From Planctomycetota bacterium (GTDB lineage Bacteria; Planctomycetota; GCA-002687715), in NCBI GenBank assembly GCA_002687715.1, contig NZBC01000265.1, positions 1 through 41,327 of the forward strand: a stretch of DNA of 41,327 nt. The letters are read 5' to 3'. Numbering within the stretch: the stretch's first letter is position 1; every line of letters begins with the position of its first letter. A model generated the notes under the pieces. That model did no database searches, was not told the DNA's origin, and saw nothing but the letters and a program-made list of their open reading frames with translations. The translations under genes were made by a program, and so were the position numbers. Shown one piece after another: positions 31,264 through 38,675 of the stretch.

Positions 31264-31944
31264 TCATCGCTTGGGAAGCGCTTGCCGTGCCCACACCAAC
31301 TCGGGGACCAGGGCGACAGGGAGGCGACCGTCCCGTTCGAGCGGCTCCAGGATCTGTAGCACCTCGCGATGTTGTCCGAGGTGCTTCCACGTCACCACGA
31401 GAGCCTGGAGCGCGAGTTCGTCGTCAGGGTCCTTGGCAATTGCGGCCTCCAGCAACGGGATCGCATTGCGAGCCCGATTGGACAGGAGCTCCGCCAGACC
31501 AGTGTGGTACGCGAGGCCTGGGATCTCGGGCGCCTGCCGCGACGCGGCCGAGAGCAGGGTGGCAGCGGTCGTGGCGTGCTGGAGTCGGACGCCCCCCGTG
31601 GCCACCTTCGCTGCCTCCAGGTGCGTGCGGCCGAGCAGGTCGTTCGCCTCGGGCGTCTTCGGGGCGCTGGCATACGCCTGCCGAAACGCAACGTTGACCT
31701 CTGGCCACTTCGCGCGGGCGATGCCGCAACGCGCCAGCCCGATGCTCGACCAGAACGGACGCTGGTTGATCTGCGCGGCCTGCAGGAACAGGGCCCGCGA
31801 CTCCACGATGCGCCCCTCCTCGAACAGCTTCGCCGCTCTCTCCTCCTGGGTCGTCGTCGGGGGAAGGCCGCGCTCGACCGTGGTCTCACATCCCGTGGTC
31901 AGCGCGACACAGATCAGCAGTACCGCCGTGTTCAACTGGCTCAA
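31264..31944 (-). CDS. TPR-repeat lipoprotein with TTG start
   Basis: A 226-residue lipoprotein. The signal peptide MSQLNTAVLLICVALTTGC has a lipobox ending at Cys19. About four to five tetratricopeptide-like helical pairs follow (RAAKLFEEGRIVESRALFLQAAQ, EANDLLGRTHLEAAK, AIPLLEAAIAKDPDDELALQAL). TPR proteins mediate protein-protein contacts; no partner is evident. The start codon is TTG at 31944, supported by GGAGGG just upstream (5-6 bases) and by the lipobox distance; no ATG fits. It precedes the CysQ/HAL2-type gene with a short overlap or 32-bp spacing, depending on that gene's start. Confidence 0.8.
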   Translation of the reverse strand: MSQLNTAVLLICVALTTGCETTVERGLPPTTTQEERAAKLFEEGRIVESRALFLQAAQINQRPFWSSIGLARCGIARAKWPEVNVAFRQAYASAPKTPEANDLLGRTHLEAAKVATGGVRLQHATTAATLLSAASRQAPEIPGLAYHTGLAELLSNRARNAIPLLEAAIAKDPDDELALQALVVTWKHLGQHREVLQILEPLERDGRLPVALVPELVWARQALPKR

Positions 31945-32001
31945 TTCGCTCCCTCCGGCTCGGGACCTCGATGGAGCCCAGTGCTCCTGAGGCCTTTAAA
32001 A

Positions 32002-32007
32002 TATGAT
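32002..32007 (+). promoter_or_regulatory. -10 box TATGAT in an AT-rich patch
   Basis: TATGAT follows TTTAAAA in the otherwise GC-rich gap between the divergent TPR-lipoprotein and small membrane-protein genes. It is the best -10 match in this gap. A -35 is not clear. Transcription would start near 32014. Confidence 0.4.
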
Positions 32008-32020
32008 GCACGTGGACCGT

Positions 32021-32080
32021 ATGGGCAATCGGAAGCCGAATCCGCCCCCGGTTTTCCCCAACCCGACGGAGGTTCGATGA
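32021..32080 (+). CDS. 19-codon proline-rich leader ORF (putative)
   Basis: ATG 32021 encodes MGNRKPNPPPVFPNPTEVR and stops at TGA 32078-32080, overlapping the ATG of the membrane-protein gene by four bases (ATGA). Six of 19 residues are proline, including a PPP run that typically needs EF-P for translation. An in-frame ATG at 32003 could extend it by six residues. There is no Shine-Dalgarno, but it begins only about 7 nt after the predicted transcript start. It may regulate the next gene by coupling or be a chance frame. Confidence 0.35.
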   Translation: MGNRKPNPPPVFPNPTEVR

Positions 32081-32310
32081 GAAGCGCTGAGTTCTTCTGG
32101 ATCATGATCATAGCCGTTTCGGGCATGTGGGCCGCCGTCGCGGTCGTCCGCACCATCGTCGAAGGAGTGGTCAAGGTGCGCCAGCAGCGCATCGAAATGG
32201 AACGCGAGTACCTCGGTCAGATGATGACGGAGATCGAGGAGATCAAGGCGCGCCTGGACATCCGCAAGCGGGAAGACGCGCGCGAATCGTCTCAGGTCCA
32301 GGCGCGGTAG
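32077..32310 (+). CDS. Small single-pass membrane protein with coiled-coil tail
   Basis: A 77-residue protein. A hydrophobic segment at about residues 6-25 (FFWIMIIAVSGMWAAVAVVR) is followed by a charged, heptad-like helix (VKVRQQRIEMEREYLGQMMTEIEEIKARLDIRKRED). This layout resembles small membrane anchors such as phage-shock-protein-like or LapA-like proteins, but no family is certain. GGAGG lies four bases before ATG 32077. The start overlaps the stop of a 19-codon leader. It is followed by a long hairpin that probably ends transcription. Confidence 0.75.
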   Translation: MRSAEFFWIMIIAVSGMWAAVAVVRTIVEGVVKVRQQRIEMEREYLGQMMTEIEEIKARLDIRKREDARESSQVQAR

Positions 32311-32317
32311 GGCGGAA

Positions 32318-32382
32318 GTGCCAAGGAGAACCCAGGGACCAGGCCTGTTTCTGCTCCGGAGTTCCTGGGTTCTCCTTGGCAC
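32318..32382. terminator. Long perfect hairpin between convergent genes
   Basis: A 19-bp perfect inverted repeat (32318-32336 with 32364-32382) with a 27-nt loop. It lies eight bases after the membrane-protein stop and 18 bases before the stop of the convergent flavoprotein gene. CTCTGTTTTCC follows on the plus strand, giving a short T-run. The length and perfection exceed an ordinary terminator; a stem this long could also be an RNase III substrate or a mobile REP-like remnant. Confidence 0.7.
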
Positions 32383-32400
32383 CTCTGTTTTCCTGATCTC

Positions 32401-33627
32401 CTACCGTGCGGCCGCCCCCCCAGCGACCCACCCCGTGGCGAACGCCGCCTGGAAGTTGTAGCCGCCAATCGGCCCGTCGACGTCGAGGATCTCGCCACAC
32501 AGGAACAACCCGCGGCAGGAACGGGACGCCATGGTCTTGGGATCGACCTCGTCCCGGACCACCCCGCCGCACGTCACCTCCGCGTGGTCCCATCCAGTCG
32601 AACGCTTCGCATCGACCTCGAGCCCTTTGAGCAGGTGTCCCAACCGGCGACGGTGCTCTCGGGTGAGCGTCGCGCCGATGACGTCGGCGCCCACCCCGGC
32701 CCGATGCACGAGTGCCTGACGCAGCCGCTCGGGCAAGGTAGTGGGCAACGAAGCAACCACGCCGCGCCGCGGCGCGGCGCGCAACCGGTCAAGGAGCCCG
32801 GATTCGACCTCCTCGAAGCTCGCGTCGGGCATCAGGTCGATCGCGAGCTTCCCACCACCGGACTCTTCGACCACGCTCGCGAAGTTCATCGGCCCCGGAC
32901 CCGAGAGCCCGGTGTGAGTGAACAGCACCGGCCGCCGCCACGTCGTGATCCGCCGGTCACCGACCATCCAATGCACGGCCGCGTCCTCGATCGTGAGTCC
33001 CGCGAGCGCACGGAGGTGCGGGTCATCGACGACGAGCCCGGCCAGCCCCGGCCGCAACGAGCTGATCGTGTGACCGAGCGCGCGGGCGATCCCGTACCCG
33101 TCGCCGACCGTGCCCGTCTTCGGATAGGACTTGCCGCCGACGGCCAGGACAACGCGGCGGGCGCGCACCTCTCCGTCCGGTGTCGTGACGACGAAACCGC
33201 CGTCGCCACGCGCGACCTCGCGGACAGGCGCCCGGCAACGCAGCTCCGCCCCTGACGCCGCGAGCGCTGTCACCAAGGCTTCGAGCACGACCGAAGCGCA
33301 CCCCGCGACCGGAAACACCTTCTCCATCGCCTCTTCCTGCAGCGCGACCCCGCGCTCCTCGAACCACGCTCGCAGCCGCCGCGGCGGAAACGCACGCAGG
33401 CTCGGCGTCAACCATCGGCGCTGCGGCTTCGGAAACGCGCCGAGCAACTCGCTGCCTTCGCGAGTCGTGGTGAGATTGCAGCGACCGCCGCCTGACGCGA
33501 GGATCTTCACCCCGGGCTTCCGGTTCTTCTCCAGCAGGACCGTGCCCGCGCCGGATTCCGCGGACCGGATCGCCGCCATCAGCCCGGCCGCGCCCGCACC
33601 GAGCACGACGACGTCGACTGCGGCCAT
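32401..33627 (-). CDS. HI0933-family FAD-binding flavoprotein (YhiN/BaiN type)
   Basis: A 408-residue NAD(P)/FAD-dependent oxidoreductase. The N-terminal Rossmann motif is VVVLGAGAAGLMAA (7-20), then ILASGGGRCNLTTT (about 42-55), the hallmark of the HI0933/YhiN family. KSYPKTGTVGDGYGIARALGHT and GLFLCGEILDVDGPIGGYNFQAAFATGW at the C-terminus complete the FAD site. Members have been called aminoacetone oxidase or BaiN, but the real cellular role is unsettled. The start at 33627 shares one base with the stop of the upstream membrane-protein gene (TGATG), so they form a coupled pair. Confidence 0.92.
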   Translation of the reverse strand: MAAVDVVVLGAGAAGLMAAIRSAESGAGTVLLEKNRKPGVKILASGGGRCNLTTTREGSELLGAFPKPQRRWLTPSLRAFPPRRLRAWFEERGVALQEEAMEKVFPVAGCASVVLEALVTALAASGAELRCRAPVREVARGDGGFVVTTPDGEVRARRVVLAVGGKSYPKTGTVGDGYGIARALGHTISSLRPGLAGLVVDDPHLRALAGLTIEDAAVHWMVGDRRITTWRRPVLFTHTGLSGPGPMNFASVVEESGGGKLAIDLMPDASFEEVESGLLDRLRAAPRRGVVASLPTTLPERLRQALVHRAGVGADVIGATLTREHRRRLGHLLKGLEVDAKRSTGWDHAEVTCGGVVRDEVDPKTMASRSCRGLFLCGEILDVDGPIGGYNFQAAFATGWVAGGAAAR

Positions 33628-34469
33628 CAGAAGGTCGAGGGTTTTTTCTGCACCGGCGAGGGAGTCCCCAATGCGTCCGCGATCCCCTTCGCGAGCATCA
33701 CGACCAGGAGCGCGACGAACGGGTAGATGCTCGCGACGATTCCGAAGAGCAGGCTGATTCCCTGGACCGGCCCACCGAACCCGTCGGCGATCTCGCCGAT
33801 CATGTCCCGCGTCTCGTCAGCCAGGTCAGGCGCCTGCTCGCCCTCCAGGGTCTCCTCGATCTGCGAAATCAGGGAGTCGTGAACTTCGTTGGTGAACGAG
33901 TTCATGGAGATGACGGTCGCGGCGTTGACTGCGATGGTCGCCGCTGCAACGAAGATCGTTAACGGACGCGCGAACCTGTTCCGCATCAGCAACATGATCC
34001 CGGACACCAGGAAGCACGCCTGCAAGATAGTCGCGATCGTGTAGATCGTCCGGAGCCGCGACGTCGTGGGCGACTCTCCCACGGCCCGGAAGACGTTCTG
34101 GAACACCGTCCGGAACTCGGGGCTCTTGAGGAACCGCTGCGCCTTCTCGAGCTGACGACGCTTCTCCTCGTCATCCTCCTGATCGAGCTGGCGTTCGAAC
34201 GACTGATCGATCTTGGAGTCCCACGTCTCCTTATCAACGAGGACCTCCGAGCCCGACTCGCCGAAAGTCGCGAGCATGATCGCACCGAACCCGTTCGTGC
34301 ACCCGCAGACGAGCGCGAACAGGATGTTCAGGATACCGATGGCGACCAACCCGCCGCTCGACCGAGGCTTCTCGGGTTCCCACTCGGACTCGAACGGGGT
34401 CAGCGGATCGTAGCCGCCCCCCGGCGGAGGAGGAGCGCCGGGCGGGCCTGAGGGAGTTTCACCGTTCAT
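33627..34469 (-). CDS. Unknown membrane protein, four to five TM segments
   Basis: A 280-residue protein. A proline/glycine-rich cytoplasmic head (MNGETPSGPPGAPPPPGGGYDP) precedes a first hydrophobic segment (GLVAIGILNILFALVCGCTNGFGAIML). A charged hydrophilic region of about 70 residues follows (KETWDSKIDQSFERQLDQEDDEEKRRQLEKAQRFL), then three further membrane segments (TIYTIATILQACFLVSGIMLLM, PLTIFVAAATIAVNAATVI, SLLFGIVASIYPFVALLVVMLA). The shape resembles Planctomycetota membrane proteins with a DUF-like Pro-rich head and no known activity. ATG 34469 has TATCCT seven bases upstream and no Shine-Dalgarno. It leads the two-gene unit with the flavoprotein. Confidence 0.75.
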   Translation of the reverse strand: MNGETPSGPPGAPPPPGGGYDPLTPFESEWEPEKPRSSGGLVAIGILNILFALVCGCTNGFGAIMLATFGESGSEVLVDKETWDSKIDQSFERQLDQEDDEEKRRQLEKAQRFLKSPEFRTVFQNVFRAVGESPTTSRLRTIYTIATILQACFLVSGIMLLMRNRFARPLTIFVAAATIAVNAATVISMNSFTNEVHDSLISQIEETLEGEQAPDLADETRDMIGEIADGFGGPVQGISLLFGIVASIYPFVALLVVMLAKGIADALGTPSPVQKKPSTF

Positions 34470-34476
34470 CGGGGCG

Positions 34477-34482
34477 AGGATA
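34477..34482 (-). promoter_or_regulatory. -10 box placed for a leaderless membrane-protein transcript
   Basis: On the minus strand TATCCT is followed by seven bases (CGCCCCG) and then the ATG at 34469. There is no Shine-Dalgarno. Confidence 0.45.
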
Positions 34483-34566
34483 CGCGAGGCAACGCCCTCC
34501 GGCCACCCACGACGCCCCGGGGGTCGCGGGTTGATCCGCCACGCAGTCTCCCGCACAGTGGCGCCC

Positions 34567-35502
34567 ATGACGGACGGAGTGGCGAGCGAGACCGCCCAGA
34601 AGATGCCGCAGCCTGAGGTTCCAGCGGACGACCCGCGCGATGTCGACGTCACGATCCTCCTCCCCGCGTACAACGAGGAGGAGGCGATCACGCCGGTCAT
34701 CGAGGAGGTACGCGAGACCATGGGCGGTGTCGATGGCACCTACGAGATCCTCGTCGTCGACGACTGCAGTACCGATCGCACCGGCGAGATCGCCACTGAG
34801 CTCGGCGCACGGGTCCTTCGGCGGCCGCAGAACGGCGGCTCCGGCGCCAGCCGCAAGACCGGCACCCACGCCGCGCGGGGCGAGATCGTCGTGATGCTCG
34901 ATACCGACGGTTCCTACACACCCGGCGACATCCCCGAGATGCTCCGCTGGTTCCCCGAATTCGACCAGGTGAACGGTGCGCGGACGTCTGAAGAAGGCAC
35001 GCTCAAGCTGCTGCGGGTGCCCGCGAAGTGGGCGATCCGCAAGTTCGCCTGCTACCTCGCGCGCCGGGACATCCCCGACCTGAACACCGGGCTGAAGGCC
35101 TACAAGCGCAGCATCATGCTCCGCTACCTCTGGGTCGTCCCGGACGGTTTCTCCTGCGTCACGTCGATGACGCTCGCGTTCCTCACCAACGGGCACAGTG
35201 TGAAGTACATCCCGACGCGCTACCGCAAGCGCATCGGCAAATCGAAGTTCCATCCCCTGAAAGACACGCAGCGCTACCTGGCCACCGTGTTCCGCATGGT
35301 GATGTACTTCAAGCCGCTCCGCGTGTTCGGCCCCGTCTCGTTCCTGCTCCTCGTCGGCGGACTCACGAAGACGGTCCACGACGTCTGGTGGATCGGCGCG
35401 GGAATCCAGGAGTCGACGATCATCATCTGGATGACCGCGGTGATGGTGCTGATGCTCGGTCTTCTCGCCGATCTCATCGTGGCCCAGAAGCGACTCTCGT
35501 GA
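34567..35502 (+). CDS. Family 2 glycosyltransferase with C-terminal membrane anchor
   Basis: A 311-residue GT-A enzyme of the dolichol-phosphate-mannose/polyprenyl-phosphate glycosyltransferase type. DVTILLPAYNEEEAI (27-41) opens the nucleotide-binding fold. LVVDDCSTDRTGEIA, NGGSGASRKTGTHAARGEIVVMLDTDGSY and the DxD-like DTD place the metal site. Two C-terminal hydrophobic segments (VFGPVSFLLLVGGLTKTV and STIIIWMTAVMVLMLGLLADLIVA) anchor it in the inner membrane. It probably transfers a sugar to a polyprenyl phosphate lipid. The start at 34567 (MTDGVASE) precedes the domain by about 25 residues. The stop overlaps the GTG start of the following gene by four bases, so both are in one unit. Confidence 0.92.
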   Translation: MTDGVASETAQKMPQPEVPADDPRDVDVTILLPAYNEEEAITPVIEEVRETMGGVDGTYEILVVDDCSTDRTGEIATELGARVLRRPQNGGSGASRKTGTHAARGEIVVMLDTDGSYTPGDIPEMLRWFPEFDQVNGARTSEEGTLKLLRVPAKWAIRKFACYLARRDIPDLNTGLKAYKRSIMLRYLWVVPDGFSCVTSMTLAFLTNGHSVKYIPTRYRKRIGKSKFHPLKDTQRYLATVFRMVMYFKPLRVFGPVSFLLLVGGLTKTVHDVWWIGAGIQESTIIIWMTAVMVLMLGLLADLIVAQKRLS

Positions 35503-37103
35503 CCGCCGATCCCGACAAGGACCTCTACGTCGCGGAAGCGCTGCCGCTCGTCGGGTCGATGCTCCAGCTGTTGGATCGAAACCCGCTCTCGCCGACCGCC
35601 GGGTGCTTCGACCGACAGTACTGGCACTACCGGACGATGGACTTCCCGTGCGGCATGAGCCAGGAGTTCGTCCTGCCGCTCGCGCTGTGCTGGAAGCACC
35701 CGTTCCCCGACAACCCGTACCACCAGCAGCCACGGGTGCGCGAGTGGGTGCTGTCGGGCATCGACTTCGCCCGGCGCTCGGCGCACCGAGACGGCTCCTG
35801 CGACGACTACTACCCCTTCGAGCGCGCGCTCGGGGCCGTCGTGTTCTCGCTGTACGCCATGGCGGAGAGCTACCGCGTGGTCGACGCAGACGAGCCGGAG
35901 CTGCGCGGTTTCCTCGCCCACCGCGCCCAGTGGGTGCTGGATCACGGCGAGAGCGGCGTCCTGTCGAACCACCACGCGATCGCCGCGGCGGCGCTGCAGA
36001 CGACCGCGCGCATCACGGGCGAGTCGCGGTTCGCAGACGGCGCACAGAGGAAGGTCGACGAGGTCCTCGGTTACCAGCATGACGAAGGCTGGTTCCAGGA
36101 GTACGACGGATTCGACCCGGGCTATCAGACGGTCACCGTCGACTTCCTCGCGCGTTGGTGGAAGGACACGGGCGACGACCGGGTGTTGCCGGCCCTGGAG
36201 AAGGCGGTCGACCTCCTCGAGCGCGTCCAGCACCCTGACGGGACGTTCGGCGGCGAGTACGCCGCCCGCAACACCTACCACACCCAGCCCCACGGATTCG
36301 AGGTGCTGGCCGCGCGCGTCCCGGCCGCTGGCCGCGTCGCCGACCGATTCCTCCGTGCCCTCGGTACGGGCGCCCGCGCGAAGAACGACGACGACCGGCT
36401 GCAGGCTCACCCCGTCTATCCGTTCCTGCTCGCGTGGCTCGACCACTCCCCACGCGCCGAGACCTCCCCGCCGGCGCCCCCCGACGAGCGCACGGTCCTC
36501 GACGGGTGCGGCTACCTCGTTGATCGGCGCGCGGGCGCGTTCCTCGTCGCGGGGCTGAAGAAGGGGGCGCCGTTCCGCGCATGGCGCGACGGTGCGCTGG
36601 TCGCCAACGACTCCGGGACCACGATCGTGCTCGACGACGGGCGCCGCGCCGTCTCCCATCTCACTCACGACGCGACCTACGACGACGACGGCCAGGGCAC
36701 GGTCGTGGTCCGTGCCCGGTTCCACGCCGCCCGCGGCGAGCTCATGACCCCGTTCAAGTCCGTGGTCCTGCGCATGGTCATGCTGACGGTCGGGCGCTGG
36801 TTCCGGACCTTCATCCGCAGGCTGTTGCAACGCCGGCTGATCACCGGCAAGGACGCTTTGCCGTTCGCTCTCGAGCGGCGAATCGAACGCACGGCGACCG
36901 GCTTCCGGGTGACCGACGTCATCACACGGGAGGCTGGTGCACCCCGGGCCCGGCATCTGCGGTTGGGGGTCGGTCAGACATCCATCTACATCGCGGCGAG
37001 CCAACCCTGGGACCAGGGCTGGCTCCTGCCGTGGACGGACCTTGATGACCGTATCCCGACCCTCGAGAGCGAGGGCCGGGTCGAGGTCGTCCGCGAGATC
37101 TGA
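35499..37103 (+). CDS. Alpha/alpha-toroid protein (heparinase/polysaccharide-lyase-like) coupled to the GT2
   Basis: A 534-residue protein with a GTG start at 35499 overlapping the GT2 stop (GTGA). The N-terminal about 330 residues are a helical alpha/alpha-toroid: DDYYPFERALGAVVFSLYAMAESY, GVLSNHHAIAAAALQTTARIT, HDEGWFQEYDGFDPGYQTVTVDFLARWW and ARNTYHTQPHGFEVLA. The C-terminal half is beta-rich (GCGYLVDRRAGAFLVAG, RWRDG-like repeats, GTTIVLDDG). This layout and the SNHH, EYDGFDPGYQT and RNTYHTQPHG motifs are reminiscent of heparinase II/III or alginate-lyase-like proteins, but the catalytic Tyr/His pair cannot be confirmed. There is no signal peptide, so it may act in the cytoplasm on the glycan made with the GT2. 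The stop is part of a palindrome with the convergent gene. Confidence 0.75.
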   Translation: MTADPDKDLYVAEALPLVGSMLQLLDRNPLSPTAGCFDRQYWHYRTMDFPCGMSQEFVLPLALCWKHPFPDNPYHQQPRVREWVLSGIDFARRSAHRDGSCDDYYPFERALGAVVFSLYAMAESYRVVDADEPELRGFLAHRAQWVLDHGESGVLSNHHAIAAAALQTTARITGESRFADGAQRKVDEVLGYQHDEGWFQEYDGFDPGYQTVTVDFLARWWKDTGDDRVLPALEKAVDLLERVQHPDGTFGGEYAARNTYHTQPHGFEVLAARVPAAGRVADRFLRALGTGARAKNDDDRLQAHPVYPFLLAWLDHSPRAETSPPAPPDERTVLDGCGYLVDRRAGAFLVAGLKKGAPFRAWRDGALVANDSGTTIVLDDGRRAVSHLTHDATYDDDGQGTVVVRARFHAARGELMTPFKSVVLRMVMLTVGRWFRTFIRRLLQRRLITGKDALPFALERRIERTATGFRVTDVITREAGAPRARHLRLGVGQTSIYIAASQPWDQGWLLPWTDLDDRIPTLESEGRVEVVREI

Positions 37104-37111
37104 TCGATCAG
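37100..37111. other. Palindrome containing two convergent stop codons
   Basis: CTGATCGATCAG is a perfect palindrome. It holds the TGA stop of the plus-strand gene (37101-37103) and the TGA stop of the minus-strand gene (37108-37110), with only TCGA between them. Confidence 0.7.
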
Positions 37112-38532
37112 AGGATCAGGCGGCCACAGGGACCGACCTTCGTGAACGTGAGGTGCACGAAGTCGATGGCGAGTCCTGGTGGGAGCGCGCCCGCGGGCAA
37201 CGAGAAGTCGTAGGTGCCCGCGGCGGTCGCGCCGACGTGGAACGGCTGAGCGCCCAGCGGTGAGAGCATCGTGAAGATGCCGTCGGAACCGATGCCGGCA
37301 AGCGGCCCGGTCCCGAGCGTCCCGCCGGTCTGGGACGAGATACCCATGAAGATCTGCTCGAACGGCGAAGCGTGCGTGATGCCGATCTGCACGTCCCCGT
37401 TGGTCGATGTCATCTCGACGTCGAGCGACGGCGGCGGGGTGAAGTCGATCACCCAGAAGCCCTTGATCGCCGAGAAGGACTCGGTGAGCAGGAGACGCCG
37501 GTCCCCGTTCGGCAGCTCGCGGACGAACGCGACACCCCACGCACCGTCGTACAGCCCGACGCCCGCGTTGTTGGGAACGGGGTCGTACGTGCCGACCTCG
37601 ATCGGGTTGGACGGGCGCGACAGGTCGAGGATCCGGAGGTAGTCCCCGTACCACGCGATGTAGGCGTACTTGCCCACGATCACGGGGTTGTGGCACGAGA
37701 TCGTCGAGCTGGTGGCCGTCCGATACTCCGACGTGAACGTCGGCGCGGCCGGGTTGGTGACGTTGTAGATGAGCGCGTGACCGTCACCGGTCTCGTTGCA
37801 CTCCAGCAGGTACTTCTGGTTGCCGGGCGCGTTGTACATCCAGCAGGAGTGACTCCAGTCCCCCGTGGGGACGAAGCCGACCTGGGTCGGTGCCACCGGA
37901 TTCGAGATGTCGATGATGTACGTGCCTTCGGCGTTGCCGAACAGGACGTTCACATACGCGAGGCCGTCCTGGGCGTAGACGTCGTGGGTGTCGCCGCTGG
38001 GCGGGTTCCACGCACCGCGGTAGATCGGTGCCGCCGGGTTGGAGATGTCGTAGATCCGCAGGTTCGCGGGGTTCGCGCCGTTGCGCGCCTGCAGGTACAG
38101 CGGCGCACCCGGACCATTCTCGTAGACGAACCCGTTGTGCGCACTCCCGGTGATCGTGGCCACGACCTGAATGCTGTTCGGGTTGCTCAGGTCGACGATC
38201 TGGGTCCCGCCGCTCTGCTTCAGGGCGAACGCATAGTTCTGGTACACCTTCACGTCCTTCATGTCGCTCCCCCCACCGAGGGCGATGCTGGACGTGAAGA
38301 ACGGCGCTGCGGGGTTGTTGATGTTGTACATCGACATGCCGGAGTTCCCACGGCAGACGAGGGCGTAGTCGTTGCCCAAGGTGTCGGTGTAGCTCCAGAT
38401 GTCGGCGACCCATGGGCTGCCGGAAACCGTGGTGAAGCTGCGAATCGTGGTGTTCAGCTGAATCGGCGGTTGGGCCGAAACGGCCGGAGCGAGGACGGCA
38501 ACCACGACCAATACGGCGCTGGCTACGCGCAT
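37108..38532 (-). CDS. Secreted choice-of-anchor-B-type beta-propeller protein
   Basis: A 474-residue exported protein with signal peptide MRVASAVLVVVAVLAPAVSAQ. Repeats of about 45-50 residues with the pattern (I/V)YDISNPAAPxxxG(A/S) follow: NPAAPFFTSSIALGG, DLSNPNSIQVVATITG, DISNPAAPIYRGAWNPPSG, DISNPVAPTQVGFVPTGDW and DLSRPSNPIEVGTYDPVPNNAG. This LVIVD-repeat/choice-of-anchor-B layout is a beta-propeller of secreted proteins with unknown biochemical role. A beta-sandwich tail replaces a sorting signal (TYDFSLPAGALPPGLAIDFVHLTFTKVG). AGGAG lies ten bases before ATG 38532. Starts further upstream in the same frame add only low-complexity Arg/Gly/Pro sequence. Confidence 0.9.
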   Translation of the reverse strand: MRVASAVLVVVAVLAPAVSAQPPIQLNTTIRSFTTVSGSPWVADIWSYTDTLGNDYALVCRGNSGMSMYNINNPAAPFFTSSIALGGGSDMKDVKVYQNYAFALKQSGGTQIVDLSNPNSIQVVATITGSAHNGFVYENGPGAPLYLQARNGANPANLRIYDISNPAAPIYRGAWNPPSGDTHDVYAQDGLAYVNVLFGNAEGTYIIDISNPVAPTQVGFVPTGDWSHSCWMYNAPGNQKYLLECNETGDGHALIYNVTNPAAPTFTSEYRTATSSTISCHNPVIVGKYAYIAWYGDYLRILDLSRPSNPIEVGTYDPVPNNAGVGLYDGAWGVAFVRELPNGDRRLLLTESFSAIKGFWVIDFTPPPSLDVEMTSTNGDVQIGITHASPFEQIFMGISSQTGGTLGTGPLAGIGSDGIFTMLSPLGAQPFHVGATAAGTYDFSLPAGALPPGLAIDFVHLTFTKVGPCGRLIL

Positions 38533-38675
38533 GAAGCGGCACTCCTGACAGACTGTCCGAGCGAGATATAGGGGAAGCAAGAAGGGCGAACGGTAGGCCC
38601 AGCTTACGCCGTAGGGCGGGGACCGTGTCAAGGCTCCGTCCTCTCGGAACCGCGACCGGGCGTACCCCGGCAAGA

